DNA of 10,119 bases from Phycisphaerales bacterium (GCA_007135295.1 SLJD01000431.1:1-10119), one strand, 5' to 3'. Shown: positions 1-6,661, counted from the stretch's first letter. The notes: a model not told the origin generated them from the sequence alone. A program made the numbers and translations.

Positions 1-1426
1 CGAAGTAGGCGCCGTGCATGTGCAACTCGAAGTCGTGGCGGATGGCCTCGTCGCGCCGAACGGGGGCGTGGCCGCACCGGGCCACCCCGATCGGCTTTTC
101 GTTCCCGATCAGCCCGGGGAGGTCTGGTCGATCAATCTCGAAACGCAGGACAAGCATGTCTTGCTCGACGCCAGCGACATCGTCGTGGAGATGGGCGCGT
201 TCGGACCGGGCAGCTTTGATGAACGAGGCCTGCTCGGTCTTGCCTTCCGCCCCGATTTCATGGCCAACGGCCTGTTTTATACCTACACCTCTGAGCCGGA
301 GGATGGCGAGGCCGACTACTCGACCATACCGCCGGGGGGGGACCCTCACCACCAATCCGTCATTCGCGAGTGGACCGTCGACGACCCGGCCGATCCCGAT
401 GCCGTGGTCGATCCCGATACCAGCCGCGAACTGTTGCGCATCGATCAGCCGCAGTTTAATCACAACGGCGGCGCGATCGCCTTCGGGCCCGATGGAATGC
501 TGTACATCGCGTTCGGCGATGGGGGCGGCTCAGACGACCAGGGAGACGGCCACCCCTGCATCGGCAACGGGCAGGAGACCAGCAACCCGCTCGGGGCGCT
601 GCTGCGCATCGATCCGCTCGGCAGCAACTCGCCAAACGGCGAGTACGGCATCCCGGCGGACAATCCTTTCGTCGATGTCGCCGGGTTCGTCGATGAGATT
701 TGGGCGTACGGCCTGCGCAACCCGTGGCGATTCTCCTTCGACTTCATGACCGGCGACCTGTGGGCCGCGGACGTTGGGCAGCATGACATCGAGGAAATCA
801 ACATCATTGAAGCCGGCGGAAATTACGGGTGGGCGTACATGGAGGGCTCATTCTACTTCGTGCCCAATGGCCATCAGAACGGCTACATCACGGACATGTT
901 CATCGAGCCGGCCGAGGGCGTCGAAGGACCGTTCCTCGATCCCGTCGTGGAGTATCACAACCCCACCGAAGGGATCGCCGTCATCGGCGGGTTCGTTTAC
1001 CGCGGCGATCGAATCCCGGGACTCAGCGGGCGATACGTGTTCGGTGACTGGTCGGTGAACAATACCGGACGCATCTTCTATCTCGACGATGGCAATGAGA
1101 TCGTCGAGCTGTCATTGATTGACCAGGATGACGTCGGCATATTTGTCCAGAGCTTCGGCGAGGATGCTGACGGCGAACTATACGTCATGGGCAATACGAC
1201 CGGGACGCCGTTCGAAAACACCGGTGTGGTCATGCGAATCGCGCCGAAGGTCGGCGACCTCAACAGCGACGGCACGGTGGGCGGCGCGGATCTCGGCATT
1301 CTTCTGAGCGAGTGGGGACCGTGCCCCGACCCCGACCAGTGCCCGGCCGATCTCACCGGCAACGGTGCCGTCGGCGGTGCAGACCTCGGCATTCTGCTCG
1401 CCAACTGGACGGTTGACCTCGATTAG
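1..1426 (+). CDS. PQQ-dependent sugar dehydrogenase (GSDH family) with C-terminal dockerin pair, 5' partial
   Basis: This is a glucose/sorbosone dehydrogenase-type beta-propeller, which in the family oxidises sugars with PQQ outside the cytoplasm; the substrate here cannot be told. The reading frame is open from base 2. The first possible start, GTG at 14, gives 470 residues without a signal peptide, so the real start with its export signal probably lies left of the window. Numbering from that GTG, family landmarks are RGLLGLAF (71-78), FNHNGGAIAF with the candidate catalytic His150, FGDGGG (167-172), AYGLRNPWRFSFD (231-243, with the conserved Arg235), DVGQ (253-256) and NYGW (270-273). Residues about 414-466 hold two Ca-binding-loop repeats of dockerin type I style, DLNSDGTVGGADL and DLTGNGAVGGADL, joined by a Cys-x5-Cys linker. 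The same tail ends the next gene. Confidence is high for the family and moderate for exact activity. Confidence 0.9.
   Translation, partial: EVGAVHVQLEVVADGLVAPNGGVAAPGHPDRLFVPDQPGEVWSINLETQDKHVLLDASDIVVEMGAFGPGSFDERGLLGLAFRPDFMANGLFYTYTSEPEDGEADYSTIPPGGDPHHQSVIREWTVDDPADPDAVVDPDTSRELLRIDQPQFNHNGGAIAFGPDGMLYIAFGDGGGSDDQGDGHPCIGNGQETSNPLGALLRIDPLGSNSPNGEYGIPADNPFVDVAGFVDEIWAYGLRNPWRFSFDFMTGDLWAADVGQHDIEEINIIEAGGNYGWAYMEGSFYFVPNGHQNGYITDMFIEPAEGVEGPFLDPVVEYHNPTEGIAVIGGFVYRGDRIPGLSGRYVFGDWSVNNTGRIFYLDDGNEIVELSLIDQDDVGIFVQSFGEDADGELYVMGNTTGTPFENTGVVMRIAPKVGDLNSDGTVGGADLGILLSEWGPCPDPDQCPADLTGNGAVGGADLGILLANWTVDLD
1253..1411 (+). other. Dockerin-like domain of the sugar dehydrogenase
   Basis: Two repeats of about 22 residues each contain a D-x-N/T-x-D/N-G-x-V-G-G-A-D-L loop followed by a helix ending in W (LSEWG, LANW). 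The linker carries two cysteines spaced C-x5-C. The loops match the calcium-binding pattern of type I dockerins. No cohesin is visible in the window, so the role may be surface attachment rather than cellulosome assembly; that part is inference. Confidence 0.75.
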
Positions 1427-1475
1427 AAGCACGCAATGCGTACCCCGCTTCGAAACCACCACTCGCATCTCGCCC

Positions 1476-1512
1476 ACTTCTCCTTCGCGCGACCTGTGCG
1501 CGAAGGAGAAGT
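1476..1512. terminator. Perfect 15-bp inverted repeat (terminator-like hairpin)
   Basis: ACTTCTCCTTCGCGC (1476-1490) pairs perfectly with GCGCGAAGGAGAAGT (1498-1512) across a 7-base loop. It lies 50 bases after the dehydrogenase stop and 87 bases before the next start, so it most likely ends transcription of the upstream gene. There is no clean U tract after it (GTCTCTTCC follows), so it may be an atypical terminator or an RNA 3'-end stabiliser. Confidence 0.55.
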
Positions 1513-1585
1513 CTCTTCCGCTCATACCGAAAAAACGGTGCGGCCGTCGCAGATCTCGTGTGCTTGCGGCTGCCCTATTCGCCGC

Positions 1586-1591
1586 AAGGAG
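1586..1591 (+). promoter_or_regulatory. Ribosome binding site deciding the beta-helix gene start
   Basis: AAGGAG lies 8 bases upstream of ATG 1600 and fixes that start against the in-frame upstream candidate at 1558. Confidence 0.75.
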
Positions 1592-1599
1592 TAGACAAC

Positions 1600-2511
1600 A
1601 TGATCAACAACCTTCTTCAATTCAATCACCGGTTTCTGTTGCCGGCAACCTTTCTTGCGGCACTGTCATTCGATGTTGCCGCCCGGGCCTCCGAGATCCA
1701 CGTCCCGCAGGATCATCCCACGATTCAGCAAGCCATTGACGTCGCCGCGGACAATTCCGAGATCATCGTCGCGCCGGGCATGTACGAGGAAACGATTGAC
1801 TTCCTGGGCAAGTCGATTCACCTGCAAAGCAGCGACGGCCCGGAGGAGACGGTCATCGACGCCTCCGGCCTTGGGGGCAGTGTCGTGACCGCCGAGAACG
1901 GAGAAGGCCCGGACACCATACTCGAAGGATTCACCATCACCGGCGGAGACGCCGGCAGCGGTGGCGGCATGTACAACTTCGCCGCCAGCCCGACGGTCGT
2001 CAACGTCATCTTTGCGGACAATAGTGCGACGAATGGCGGTGCCGTCGCCAATGAGAGCGGCGCTGAGCCGGTGTTTCAGAACTGCGTCTTCGAGAACAAT
2101 TCAGCCAGCAATGACGGCGGTGCACTCCACAACATCTTCTTCAGCACGGCAACCGTTGAAGATTCACTCTTTGCCGGTAACACGTCCAGTTCCACGGGCG
2201 GCGCCGTCTGGAACTCACCCGGCACGCTGTGCAATACCCATGTCAGCGGGACGACATTCTGCGAGAATTCACCCGACGATATCAGCGGCACTTGGCATGA
2301 CGGGGGTGGCAATGACTTTCCCGAAACGTGCCCCGTGGACATTCCAGGCGATCTGACCGGCGACGGCCAAGTAGGCGGCGCAGACCTCGGCATCCTGCTG
2401 AGCCAATGGGGCGAATGCGCGGATCCCGACGATTGCCCGGCCGACCTGACCGGCAGCGGGACTGTTGGCGGAGCGGACCTCGGCATCCTGCTGTCCAACT
2501 GGACGACCTGA
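1600..2511 (+). CDS. Secreted right-handed beta-helix (pectin-lyase-fold) protein with dockerin pair
   Basis: The start is ATG 1600 because AAGGAG (1586-1591) sits 8 bases before it; an in-frame earlier start at 1558 has no such site. The 303-residue product has a signal peptide (hydrophobic stretch about 12-27, likely cleavage after ARA near residue 30). The motif VPQDHPTIQQAID (35-47) and the following IIVAPGMYEETI are the usual opening of PbH1-type parallel beta-helix proteins. Rungs follow at about 85-230, with repeated GG-containing turns (SGGGMYN, NGGAVANE, DGGALHN, TGGAVWN). Residues 250-301 are a dockerin-like pair, DLTGDGQVGGADL and DLTGSGTVGGADL, with a C-x5-C linker. No catalytic residues for polysaccharide cleavage can be assigned, so enzyme activity is unproven; it could be an adhesin or a structural surface protein. 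It lies 173 bases after the dehydrogenase gene with a hairpin between, so co-transcription is doubtful. Confidence 0.88.
   Translation: MINNLLQFNHRFLLPATFLAALSFDVAARASEIHVPQDHPTIQQAIDVAADNSEIIVAPGMYEETIDFLGKSIHLQSSDGPEETVIDASGLGGSVVTAENGEGPDTILEGFTITGGDAGSGGGMYNFAASPTVVNVIFADNSATNGGAVANESGAEPVFQNCVFENNSASNDGGALHNIFFSTATVEDSLFAGNTSSSTGGAVWNSPGTLCNTHVSGTTFCENSPDDISGTWHDGGGNDFPETCPVDIPGDLTGDGQVGGADLGILLSQWGECADPDDCPADLTGSGTVGGADLGILLSNWTT
2347..2508 (+). other. Dockerin-like domain of the beta-helix protein
   Basis: The last 54 residues repeat the architecture of the tail at 1253-1411: two VGGADLGILLS loops and helices, a WGEC...CPADL linker and a final NWTT. The two tails agree at most positions, which points to a common anchoring or sorting role, or to recent domain duplication. 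Confidence 0.75.
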
Positions 2512-2738
2512 CGGAGGCACGCCACATTGGCATTCGGCGAGTTTTCGAGGTTCTGGCAGAGGTATTCGACGCGCGCCCGGCCCATTCCCTCAAGCCGATT
2601 GATCAGGATGAGGATGATTCGTCCGGAGGTGTTTCCGAGGGCGGAGACGGTTCCAACAGCTGGTCCTCGTTCAAGGGCAGGGAATGTGCCCTCCAACTGA
2701 AGCCATTCAAGACGAGCCAACAAAACGGAGATCCGCCA
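2512..2738. other. Gap without a convincing gene
   Basis: No start with a ribosome binding site begins in this stretch until 2739. Both strands are open for long distances (a plus frame to 2807 and a minus frame from 2804 to 2076), but the minus one overlaps the beta-helix gene and the plus one starts inside it, so both look like GC-driven shadows. A weak hairpin (AGGGCA 2674-2679 with TGCCCT 2687-2692) is the only structure seen. It separates the secreted-protein genes from the integrase region and could hold the old left end of the mobile element. Confidence 0.5.
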
Positions 2739-3037
2739 ATGGCGTATCTGACCGGCATGGTCAAGAACAATTTCGATCGAGATGGGGATCGGCAGCGATG
2801 TCATTGACTACCCGATCGATCGACCTGGCGGTGGGTGATCTTCGCGTCGCGGCGGCCACTGCTCGCGTGGCCGATGCTGGCAGCCAAGATGAAGTCGACC
2901 GCGCGATCAATCAACTCTTCAATGAACGTCCGATGGCTTCGGTAGTGTCAGCTGCCCGCAAACGGATGCCAGTGATGACAGGCAAACACGCGTTCACGGT
3001 AATGACCAACATCCGGGCCGACGATCGCGGATGTTAA
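2739..3037 (+). pseudogene. Probable N-terminal remnant of the integrase gene
   Basis: A good start exists at ATG 2739, with GGAG at 2727-2730 eight bases upstream, but its frame (MAYLTGMVKNNFDRDGD...) stops at 2805-2807. A second frame, open from before 2739 and carrying an ATG at 2798 (MSLTTRSIDLAVGDLRVAAA...), runs to TAA 3035-3037. That frame is exactly the frame of the integrase that resumes after the stop. Between TAA and the first integrase start it reads GNTDSH, then VRRMDSF, which resembles the opening of the recombinase core-binding domain. The RSIDLAVGDLRVAA stretch could be the end of an arm-type DNA-binding domain. From 2739 to 4042 the length would be about 434 codons, usual for full-length integrases. 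The simplest reading is one frameshift near 2798-2805 plus one nonsense change at 3035. Alternatively these are chance frames. Confidence 0.45.
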
Positions 3038-3055
3038 GGGAACACGGACAGTCAC

Positions 3056-4042
3056 GTGAGACGAATGGATTCGTTCATCAAGCAGGCTGCGGGGGCGTGT
3101 GGCTGGTCAACGATTGCAGCCGTTGACGGTCATTCGGTTGCAGAGTACATGACCGTACGGTCCGGCAGGGGCCTGGGTACTGCGGCAATCAATCACCGCG
3201 TGCGTGCGCTCAAAGGGTTCGCGCGATGGCTGGTCACAAACGCTCGGTTAGCACGTGATCCACTCGCCGGAGTGAAGTTGCTCAACGCCGGTGCCGATCG
3301 TCGGATCGAGCGCCGGGCACTGGAGGATGATGAGCTGGCTGCGCTCCTGGATGTGGCCGAGCGATCTGTGTCAATCGCCGTCCCGAAACCGTATCGCGTC
3401 GCGCGGGCAGACGGATCCAAGGTGCTCAAGACGGGGTGGCGACACCTGAGAGTTCCGCACCGCGGTGCGCTGTACCTGCTCGCTGCCTCGACCGGCTTTC
3501 GCTCCGGCGAGTTGCGATCGCTGACCCCGCGTTCGTTCAATCTCGACGCCGAGACGCCGACGGTGACGTTCGAGGCCGGGTACAGCAAGCGCCGGCGGCG
3601 TGACGTGCAACCGATCCGCCGAGACGTGGCCGAGGCGCTGCGGCCCGTTATCGACGCCTGCGGCTCATCAGAGCGAATCTGGGCCAAAGCGCCGGACAAC
3701 CTCGCCCCGGTCATCGCCTCGGATCTCCGCCAGGCGAGGTGGGCCTACGTCCGTCACGCGACGGATCGCGATGATCGTCGCCGGCGCGTGGCGTTCCTGC
3801 GGGAGTCGTCATTCCTGGCGACGGTTGACGATGCCGGCCGCAAGATTGACTTTCATGCCTTGCGGCACACGTTCATCACCAGATTGGCCCGCTCGGGCGT
3901 GACGCCGACCCTCGCCCGCCACGGCACGATCACGCTGACGATGAATCGCTACAGCCATGTCGCCCTGGCTGATACGTCGAAGGCGCTCGATGCCCTGCCA
4001 GTGTTGACCGCCGGCGGGCGGAGAAACCAGCGGACGTTGTAG
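3056..4042 (+). CDS. Tyrosine recombinase / phage-type integrase, likely truncated and decaying
   Basis: The 328-residue product (GTG start) is a site-specific recombinase that cuts and joins att sites through a Tyr nucleophile. Residues about 1-70 are the core-binding (SAM-like) domain, with INHRVRALKGFARWLV (45-60) and RLARDPLAGV. The catalytic domain follows with Arg149 (TGFRSGEL), Lys178 (GYSKRRRRDVQP), His267 and Arg270 (HALRHTF), His289 (ARHGTITLTM) and Tyr299 (NRYSHV), so the full catalytic set is present. The C-terminus ALDALPVL is typical of planctomycete integrases. Two oddities stand out. The N-terminal arm-binding part is missing, with remnants upstream in the same frame behind a TAA. 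Only 18 residues separate Arg270 from His289, where XerD and related enzymes have 22, so about four residues seem lost between TP (283-284) and TLAR. The start has no good ribosome binding site. It faces the 3' end of the CAU tRNA, fitting a tRNA-targeted element. It is probably inactive. Confidence 0.88.
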   Translation: MRRMDSFIKQAAGACGWSTIAAVDGHSVAEYMTVRSGRGLGTAAINHRVRALKGFARWLVTNARLARDPLAGVKLLNAGADRRIERRALEDDELAALLDVAERSVSIAVPKPYRVARADGSKVLKTGWRHLRVPHRGALYLLAASTGFRSGELRSLTPRSFNLDAETPTVTFEAGYSKRRRRDVQPIRRDVAEALRPVIDACGSSERIWAKAPDNLAPVIASDLRQARWAYVRHATDRDDRRRRVAFLRESSFLATVDDAGRKIDFHALRHTFITRLARSGVTPTLARHGTITLTMNRYSHVALADTSKALDALPVLTAGGRRNQRTL

Positions 4043-4286
4043 CGGCCGCCACCGGCACCGATTCGGGTGCAGTGCCCAGGCATTCCGATCCGACCGTGAC
4101 CGCTGGCAACGGCGCGCAGCGCGCAGAGTTCGCAAAGGGGCATTCCGCGCCATCGCGGAGCATCGTCGGCCGGATCGAAGACACGGCGGCGAGCAACGTG
4201 TCCGAACGCGCACAACCCCCGAAAGACGGGGGTTTCAGCACGATTGGTCATCGCATGTCAACGGGGGGCGCGGGCGGAAGTGGAAG
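4043..4286. other. Intergenic gap between integrase and tRNA
   Basis: No supported gene is present; an open plus frame (4072-4341) runs antisense through the tRNA and is a shadow. Small hairpins are visible: GCACC/GGTGC at 4055-4070 just after the integrase stop, TCCGCG/CGCGGA at 4144-4159, and the stronger one at 4214-4234. If the element inserted into the tRNA, its attachment core should be at or next to base 4287. No second copy of the tRNA 3' end was found elsewhere in the window. Confidence 0.5.
4214..4234 (-). terminator. Hairpin terminator downstream of the CAU tRNA
   Basis: AACCCCCG (4214-4221) pairs with CGGGGGTT (4227-4234) around a 5-base loop. It lies about 52 bases beyond the tRNA 3' end on the minus strand, a usual distance for a tRNA terminator. 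A T-rich tail is weak on the minus strand (GTTGTG) and slightly better on the plus strand (TTTC), so it could also serve the integrase side. Confidence 0.55.
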
Positions 4287-4360
4287 TGGCGATAGGTGGA
4301 CTCGAACCACCGACCTAGGGTTTATGAATCCCTCGCTCTAACCAGCTGAGCTATATCGCC
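4287..4360 (-). tRNA. tRNA-Met (anticodon CAU; Ile2 possible)
   Basis: On the minus strand a full cloverleaf is seen: acceptor GGCGATA/TATCGCC (7 bp), D stem GCTC/GAGC, anticodon loop TTCATAA with anticodon CAU, T stem GGTGG/CCACC with loop TTCGAGT, and discriminator A. CCA is not encoded. The anticodon stem AGGGA/ACCCT has an A-A mismatch next to the loop. It lacks the initiator features (a C1-A72 mismatch and three G-C pairs directly at the loop), so it is an elongator Met tRNA or the lysidine-modified Ile tRNA; sequence alone does not settle which. Its 3' end points to the integrase. Confidence 0.95.
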
Positions 4361-4385
4361 AACAGAGTGCCCCCGGTTTTTCGGC

Positions 4386-4413
4386 AGTCTACGCAGAACT
4401 CGCTGGCGGTCAA
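4386..4413 (-). promoter_or_regulatory. Candidate promoter of the CAU tRNA
   Basis: On the minus strand TTGACC (4413-4408) is followed after 16 bases by TAGACT (4391-4386), giving 5 of 6 and 4 of 6 matches to the sigma-70 boxes. Transcription would begin about 20 bases before the tRNA 5' end, a usual short tRNA leader. The -35 box touches the hairpin after pyrG. Confidence 0.45.
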
Positions 4414-4447
4414 GCTCGGCGCAGGGCCGCGACGGCTAGGCCGAGCT
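4413..4447 (-). terminator. Hairpin directly after pyrG
   Basis: AGCTCGGC (4413-4420) and GCCGAGCT (4440-4447) form an 8-bp stem. Within the 19-base loop GCCG and CGGC (4426-4436) form a second small stem. It begins one base after the pyrG stop codon and only a short TTGA tail follows, so it may be a terminator or a 3'-end stabiliser. Confidence 0.5.
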
Positions 4448-4448
4448 G

Positions 4449-6356
4449 TCAGACGGCCGGGCGGGGCGCCCCCGCGGAATGAATTTCAACAGGGGTATTG
4501 TCGTTCTGTACCCCATGGTCGGACGGGGCCTGTCGTCGGCCGGCGGGCAGCCAGCGTTCATTTACCGGCCGTGCGGCTTCCGGGTCGACGCGGTGCATTG
4601 CAGCCGCGAGCAGGCCCATGAACATCGGCTGCGGTCGCAGCGGCCGGCTCGTCAGTTCCGGGTGGAACTGGGCGGCGAGGAAGAAGGGATGCTGCCCGCC
4701 CGGCAGTTCGAGCATCTGCATGATCGGCTGCTCGGGGTGGCGACCCGAGAAAATCAGCCCGGCCGTGGTGAGTTGGTCGATGTACTGCGGTTCAACCTCG
4801 TACCGATGCCGGAACCGTTCGCGGATCATGGCCTGCCCCTCGTAGAGGTGGTGGGCAAAGGTTGACTCGGTCAAGAGCACATCCTGGGCGCCGAGCCGCA
4901 TGCTTCCGCCGAGTCCTTCGATTTTCTTCTGCTCGGGCAGTTCCGAGATGACGGGATGCTCGCACGCGGGATCGAATTCGGCGGAGTTGGCGCCCGTCAG
5001 GCCGAGAACGTGCCGGGCGTACTCGATGACCGCGACCTGAAATCCGAGACAGATGCCGAGGTATGGAATGCCGTGCCGGCGAACGTATTCGACGCAGGCG
5101 ACTTTTCCTTCGACGCCGCGCTGACCGAATCCGCCGGGGACGATCACCGCATCGAGGTCGCTCAGTTCGCGCGGCGCGGAGGCGGCGGTCAGTTCGGATG
5201 TGTCGATCCAGTGCATCCGGGTGTCGATGCCGAGGTGCGCCGAGCAGTGTTCGATTGCCTTTTCAATCGAGGCGTAGGCGTCGCGCAGCGCCGCATATTT
5301 GCCCGTCAGGCCGAGGTCGATCGTGACGTTCCGCCGGGCGCGGAGCCGGTTGGTGAACTGGTTCCAGCGGTTCCGGGACTGGTCCTCGTGGACAACGTCG
5401 ACGCGGTCGTGCAGCTGGAGAATGGAAAGAATCTGGCGGTCGAGACCCTCCGCCCGCATGTCTTCGGGAATCGTGTAGATCGACTCGCGATCGTGCATGG
5501 AGAATACGCGGTTGATCGGGACGTTGGAGAACATCGCGATCTTCTGCTTGACGGTCTCGGACACCTCGTGGTGGGCTCGGCAGGAGACGATGTGCGGTTG
5601 GATGCCGGCTTCCATCAGCCGCTTGATGCCGAGCTGGGCGGCCTTGGACTTCTGCTCGCCGAGGATCTCCGGTTCAATGATGTACGTCAGGGCGACGAAG
5701 CAGACCGATTGCGGGCCTTCTTCAAAGGCGAGCTCGCGGAGGGCTTCGATGTAGAACCCGTTCTCGTAATCCCCGACGGTGCCGCCGACTTCGATGAAGA
5801 CGACATCGGCAGGGGAGCCATCCGGCCCGCCGGTCATTGCAAGCTGTCGAAGCCGGCGTTTCACCTCGCCGGTGACGTGGGGGATCATCTGCACGTCCCG
5901 GCCGAGGTACTCGCCCTTGCGTTCACGTTCGAGGATGTCGGTGTAGATCTGCCCGGATGTGACGAAGTTGGCGCGAGTGAGGTTCTGGTCAAGCACACGC
6001 TCATAGGTGCCGAGATCCATGTCGCACTCGGTGCCGTCATCGAGGACGAAGACCTCACCATGCCGGTATGGGTTCAGCGTGCCGGAGTCGATGTTCAGAT
6101 AGCCCTCCATCTTGATCGGAGCGATGGAAAGGCCTTTATCCTTAACGAGCTTGGCGAGTGACGAGCTGAAGATGCCCTTGCCGAGGCCGCTCATCACGGT
6201 GCCGAGCACCACGACGTACTTGTGCCGACCGTGCTGATACCCGTTGGGAACAGGGGAGTAGAACTCGGTCGCGTCCTGCGAGGGGCCGAAGCGCTGGAGC
6301 AGGCCTTCGCTGTGACGTCCCGAACCGGCGGTGGAGGAGTGGTCTGAGACGGGCAT
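4449..6356 (-). CDS. pyrG: CTP synthase (glutamine-hydrolysing), divergent type
   Basis: This cytoplasmic enzyme makes CTP from UTP, ATP and glutamine. ATG 6356 is preferred (635 residues) over GTG 6371; neither has a clear ribosome binding site. Numbering from ATG 6356, the synthetase domain has the P-loop SGLGKG (56-61), PIKMEGYLNID (80-90), HGEVFVLDDG (99-108) and EVGGTVGD (189-196). The glutaminase domain has PGGFGQRG (407-414), the nucleophile Cys436 in GICLGF, and His565 and Glu567 in QFHPE, so the catalytic triad is complete. It differs from the usual family. KTKPTQHS, which contacts UTP in the E. coli enzyme, is here KSKAAQLG (236-243). KLDPYINVDPGTMSP is KMEGYLNIDSGTLNP, and the usual IESLPFLEA is YENGFYIEA. 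It has an extra N-terminus of about 45 residues before KYVVVLG and an extended C-terminus of about 45 residues, against about 530-560 residues in most homologues. I recall similar variants in planctomycetes, so this is probably the normal housekeeping enzyme there. Confidence 0.96.
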   Translation of the reverse strand: MPVSDHSSTAGSGRHSEGLLQRFGPSQDATEFYSPVPNGYQHGRHKYVVVLGTVMSGLGKGIFSSSLAKLVKDKGLSIAPIKMEGYLNIDSGTLNPYRHGEVFVLDDGTECDMDLGTYERVLDQNLTRANFVTSGQIYTDILERERKGEYLGRDVQMIPHVTGEVKRRLRQLAMTGGPDGSPADVVFIEVGGTVGDYENGFYIEALRELAFEEGPQSVCFVALTYIIEPEILGEQKSKAAQLGIKRLMEAGIQPHIVSCRAHHEVSETVKQKIAMFSNVPINRVFSMHDRESIYTIPEDMRAEGLDRQILSILQLHDRVDVVHEDQSRNRWNQFTNRLRARRNVTIDLGLTGKYAALRDAYASIEKAIEHCSAHLGIDTRMHWIDTSELTAASAPRELSDLDAVIVPGGFGQRGVEGKVACVEYVRRHGIPYLGICLGFQVAVIEYARHVLGLTGANSAEFDPACEHPVISELPEQKKIEGLGGSMRLGAQDVLLTESTFAHHLYEGQAMIRERFRHRYEVEPQYIDQLTTAGLIFSGRHPEQPIMQMLELPGGQHPFFLAAQFHPELTSRPLRPQPMFMGLLAAAMHRVDPEAARPVNERWLPAGRRQAPSDHGVQNDNTPVEIHSAGAPRPAV

Positions 6357-6430
6357 GGTGGAATGTACCACGCCGGGGCGGCATCAGCCAAATCAGCTTC
6401 CGGCGACCACGTAGGCGATCAACCTGCTTT

Positions 6431-6460
6431 TTGACAGATGGAGCCAGGGCATGGTAGGTT
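6431..6460 (+). promoter_or_regulatory. Candidate promoter of the transporter gene
   Basis: A perfect TTGACA (6431-6436) is followed after 18 bases by TAGGTT (6455-6460), a weak -10 box (3 of 6). Transcription would start near 6467 and leave a leader of about 210 bases. The inverted repeat GGTAGG/CCTACC (6453-6458, 6481-6486) flanks the start and could be an operator; that is speculative. Confidence 0.35.
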
Positions 6461-6614
6461 TTTCCACTGGTTCTGTTCGGCCTACCTGTGGCTATCCGCA
6501 GATGTCCCAAACAAAAACAGTTGGTATCAGCGGCGGATGGCGGTTCGGGGCGGTTTTGATGAATCGATCCACAGGCGGGCGATAAGAAGGGCAGAAGGTC
6601 CAAATTGCGCATCT

Positions 6615-6661
6615 GTTCAATGGGCGAACCATTGGACGCCAGCCGGGCATCGCAGGCCCGG
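6615..6661 (+). promoter_or_regulatory. Two tandem hairpins in the transporter leader
   Basis: Hairpin 1 pairs GTTCAATGG (6615-6623) with CCATTGGAC (6629-6637), 9 bp with one G-U, around the loop GCGAA. Hairpin 2 pairs CCGGGC (6643-6648) with GCCCGG (6656-6661) around 7 bases. The second ends about five bases before the GGAG ribosome binding site (6667-6670), so it could affect translation. It matches no riboswitch class I recognise. Confidence 0.4.

Noticed and set aside
2076..2804. A minus-strand open frame of 242 codons
   Set aside because: More than half lies antisense to the beta-helix gene and the rest shows no domain or start signal.
2512..4286. A second attachment site (direct repeat of the tRNA 3' end)
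   Set aside because: Searching by eye for GATAGGTGG and neighbouring bases gave no copy in the window.
4072..4341. A plus-strand open frame of 89 codons ending in RWTRTTDLGFMNPSL
   Set aside because: Its end is antisense tRNA sequence and it has no ribosome binding site.
4956..6161. A 401-codon plus-strand open frame
   Set aside because: It lies wholly antisense to pyrG, which has clear catalytic motifs; high-GC genes often leave such open antisense frames.
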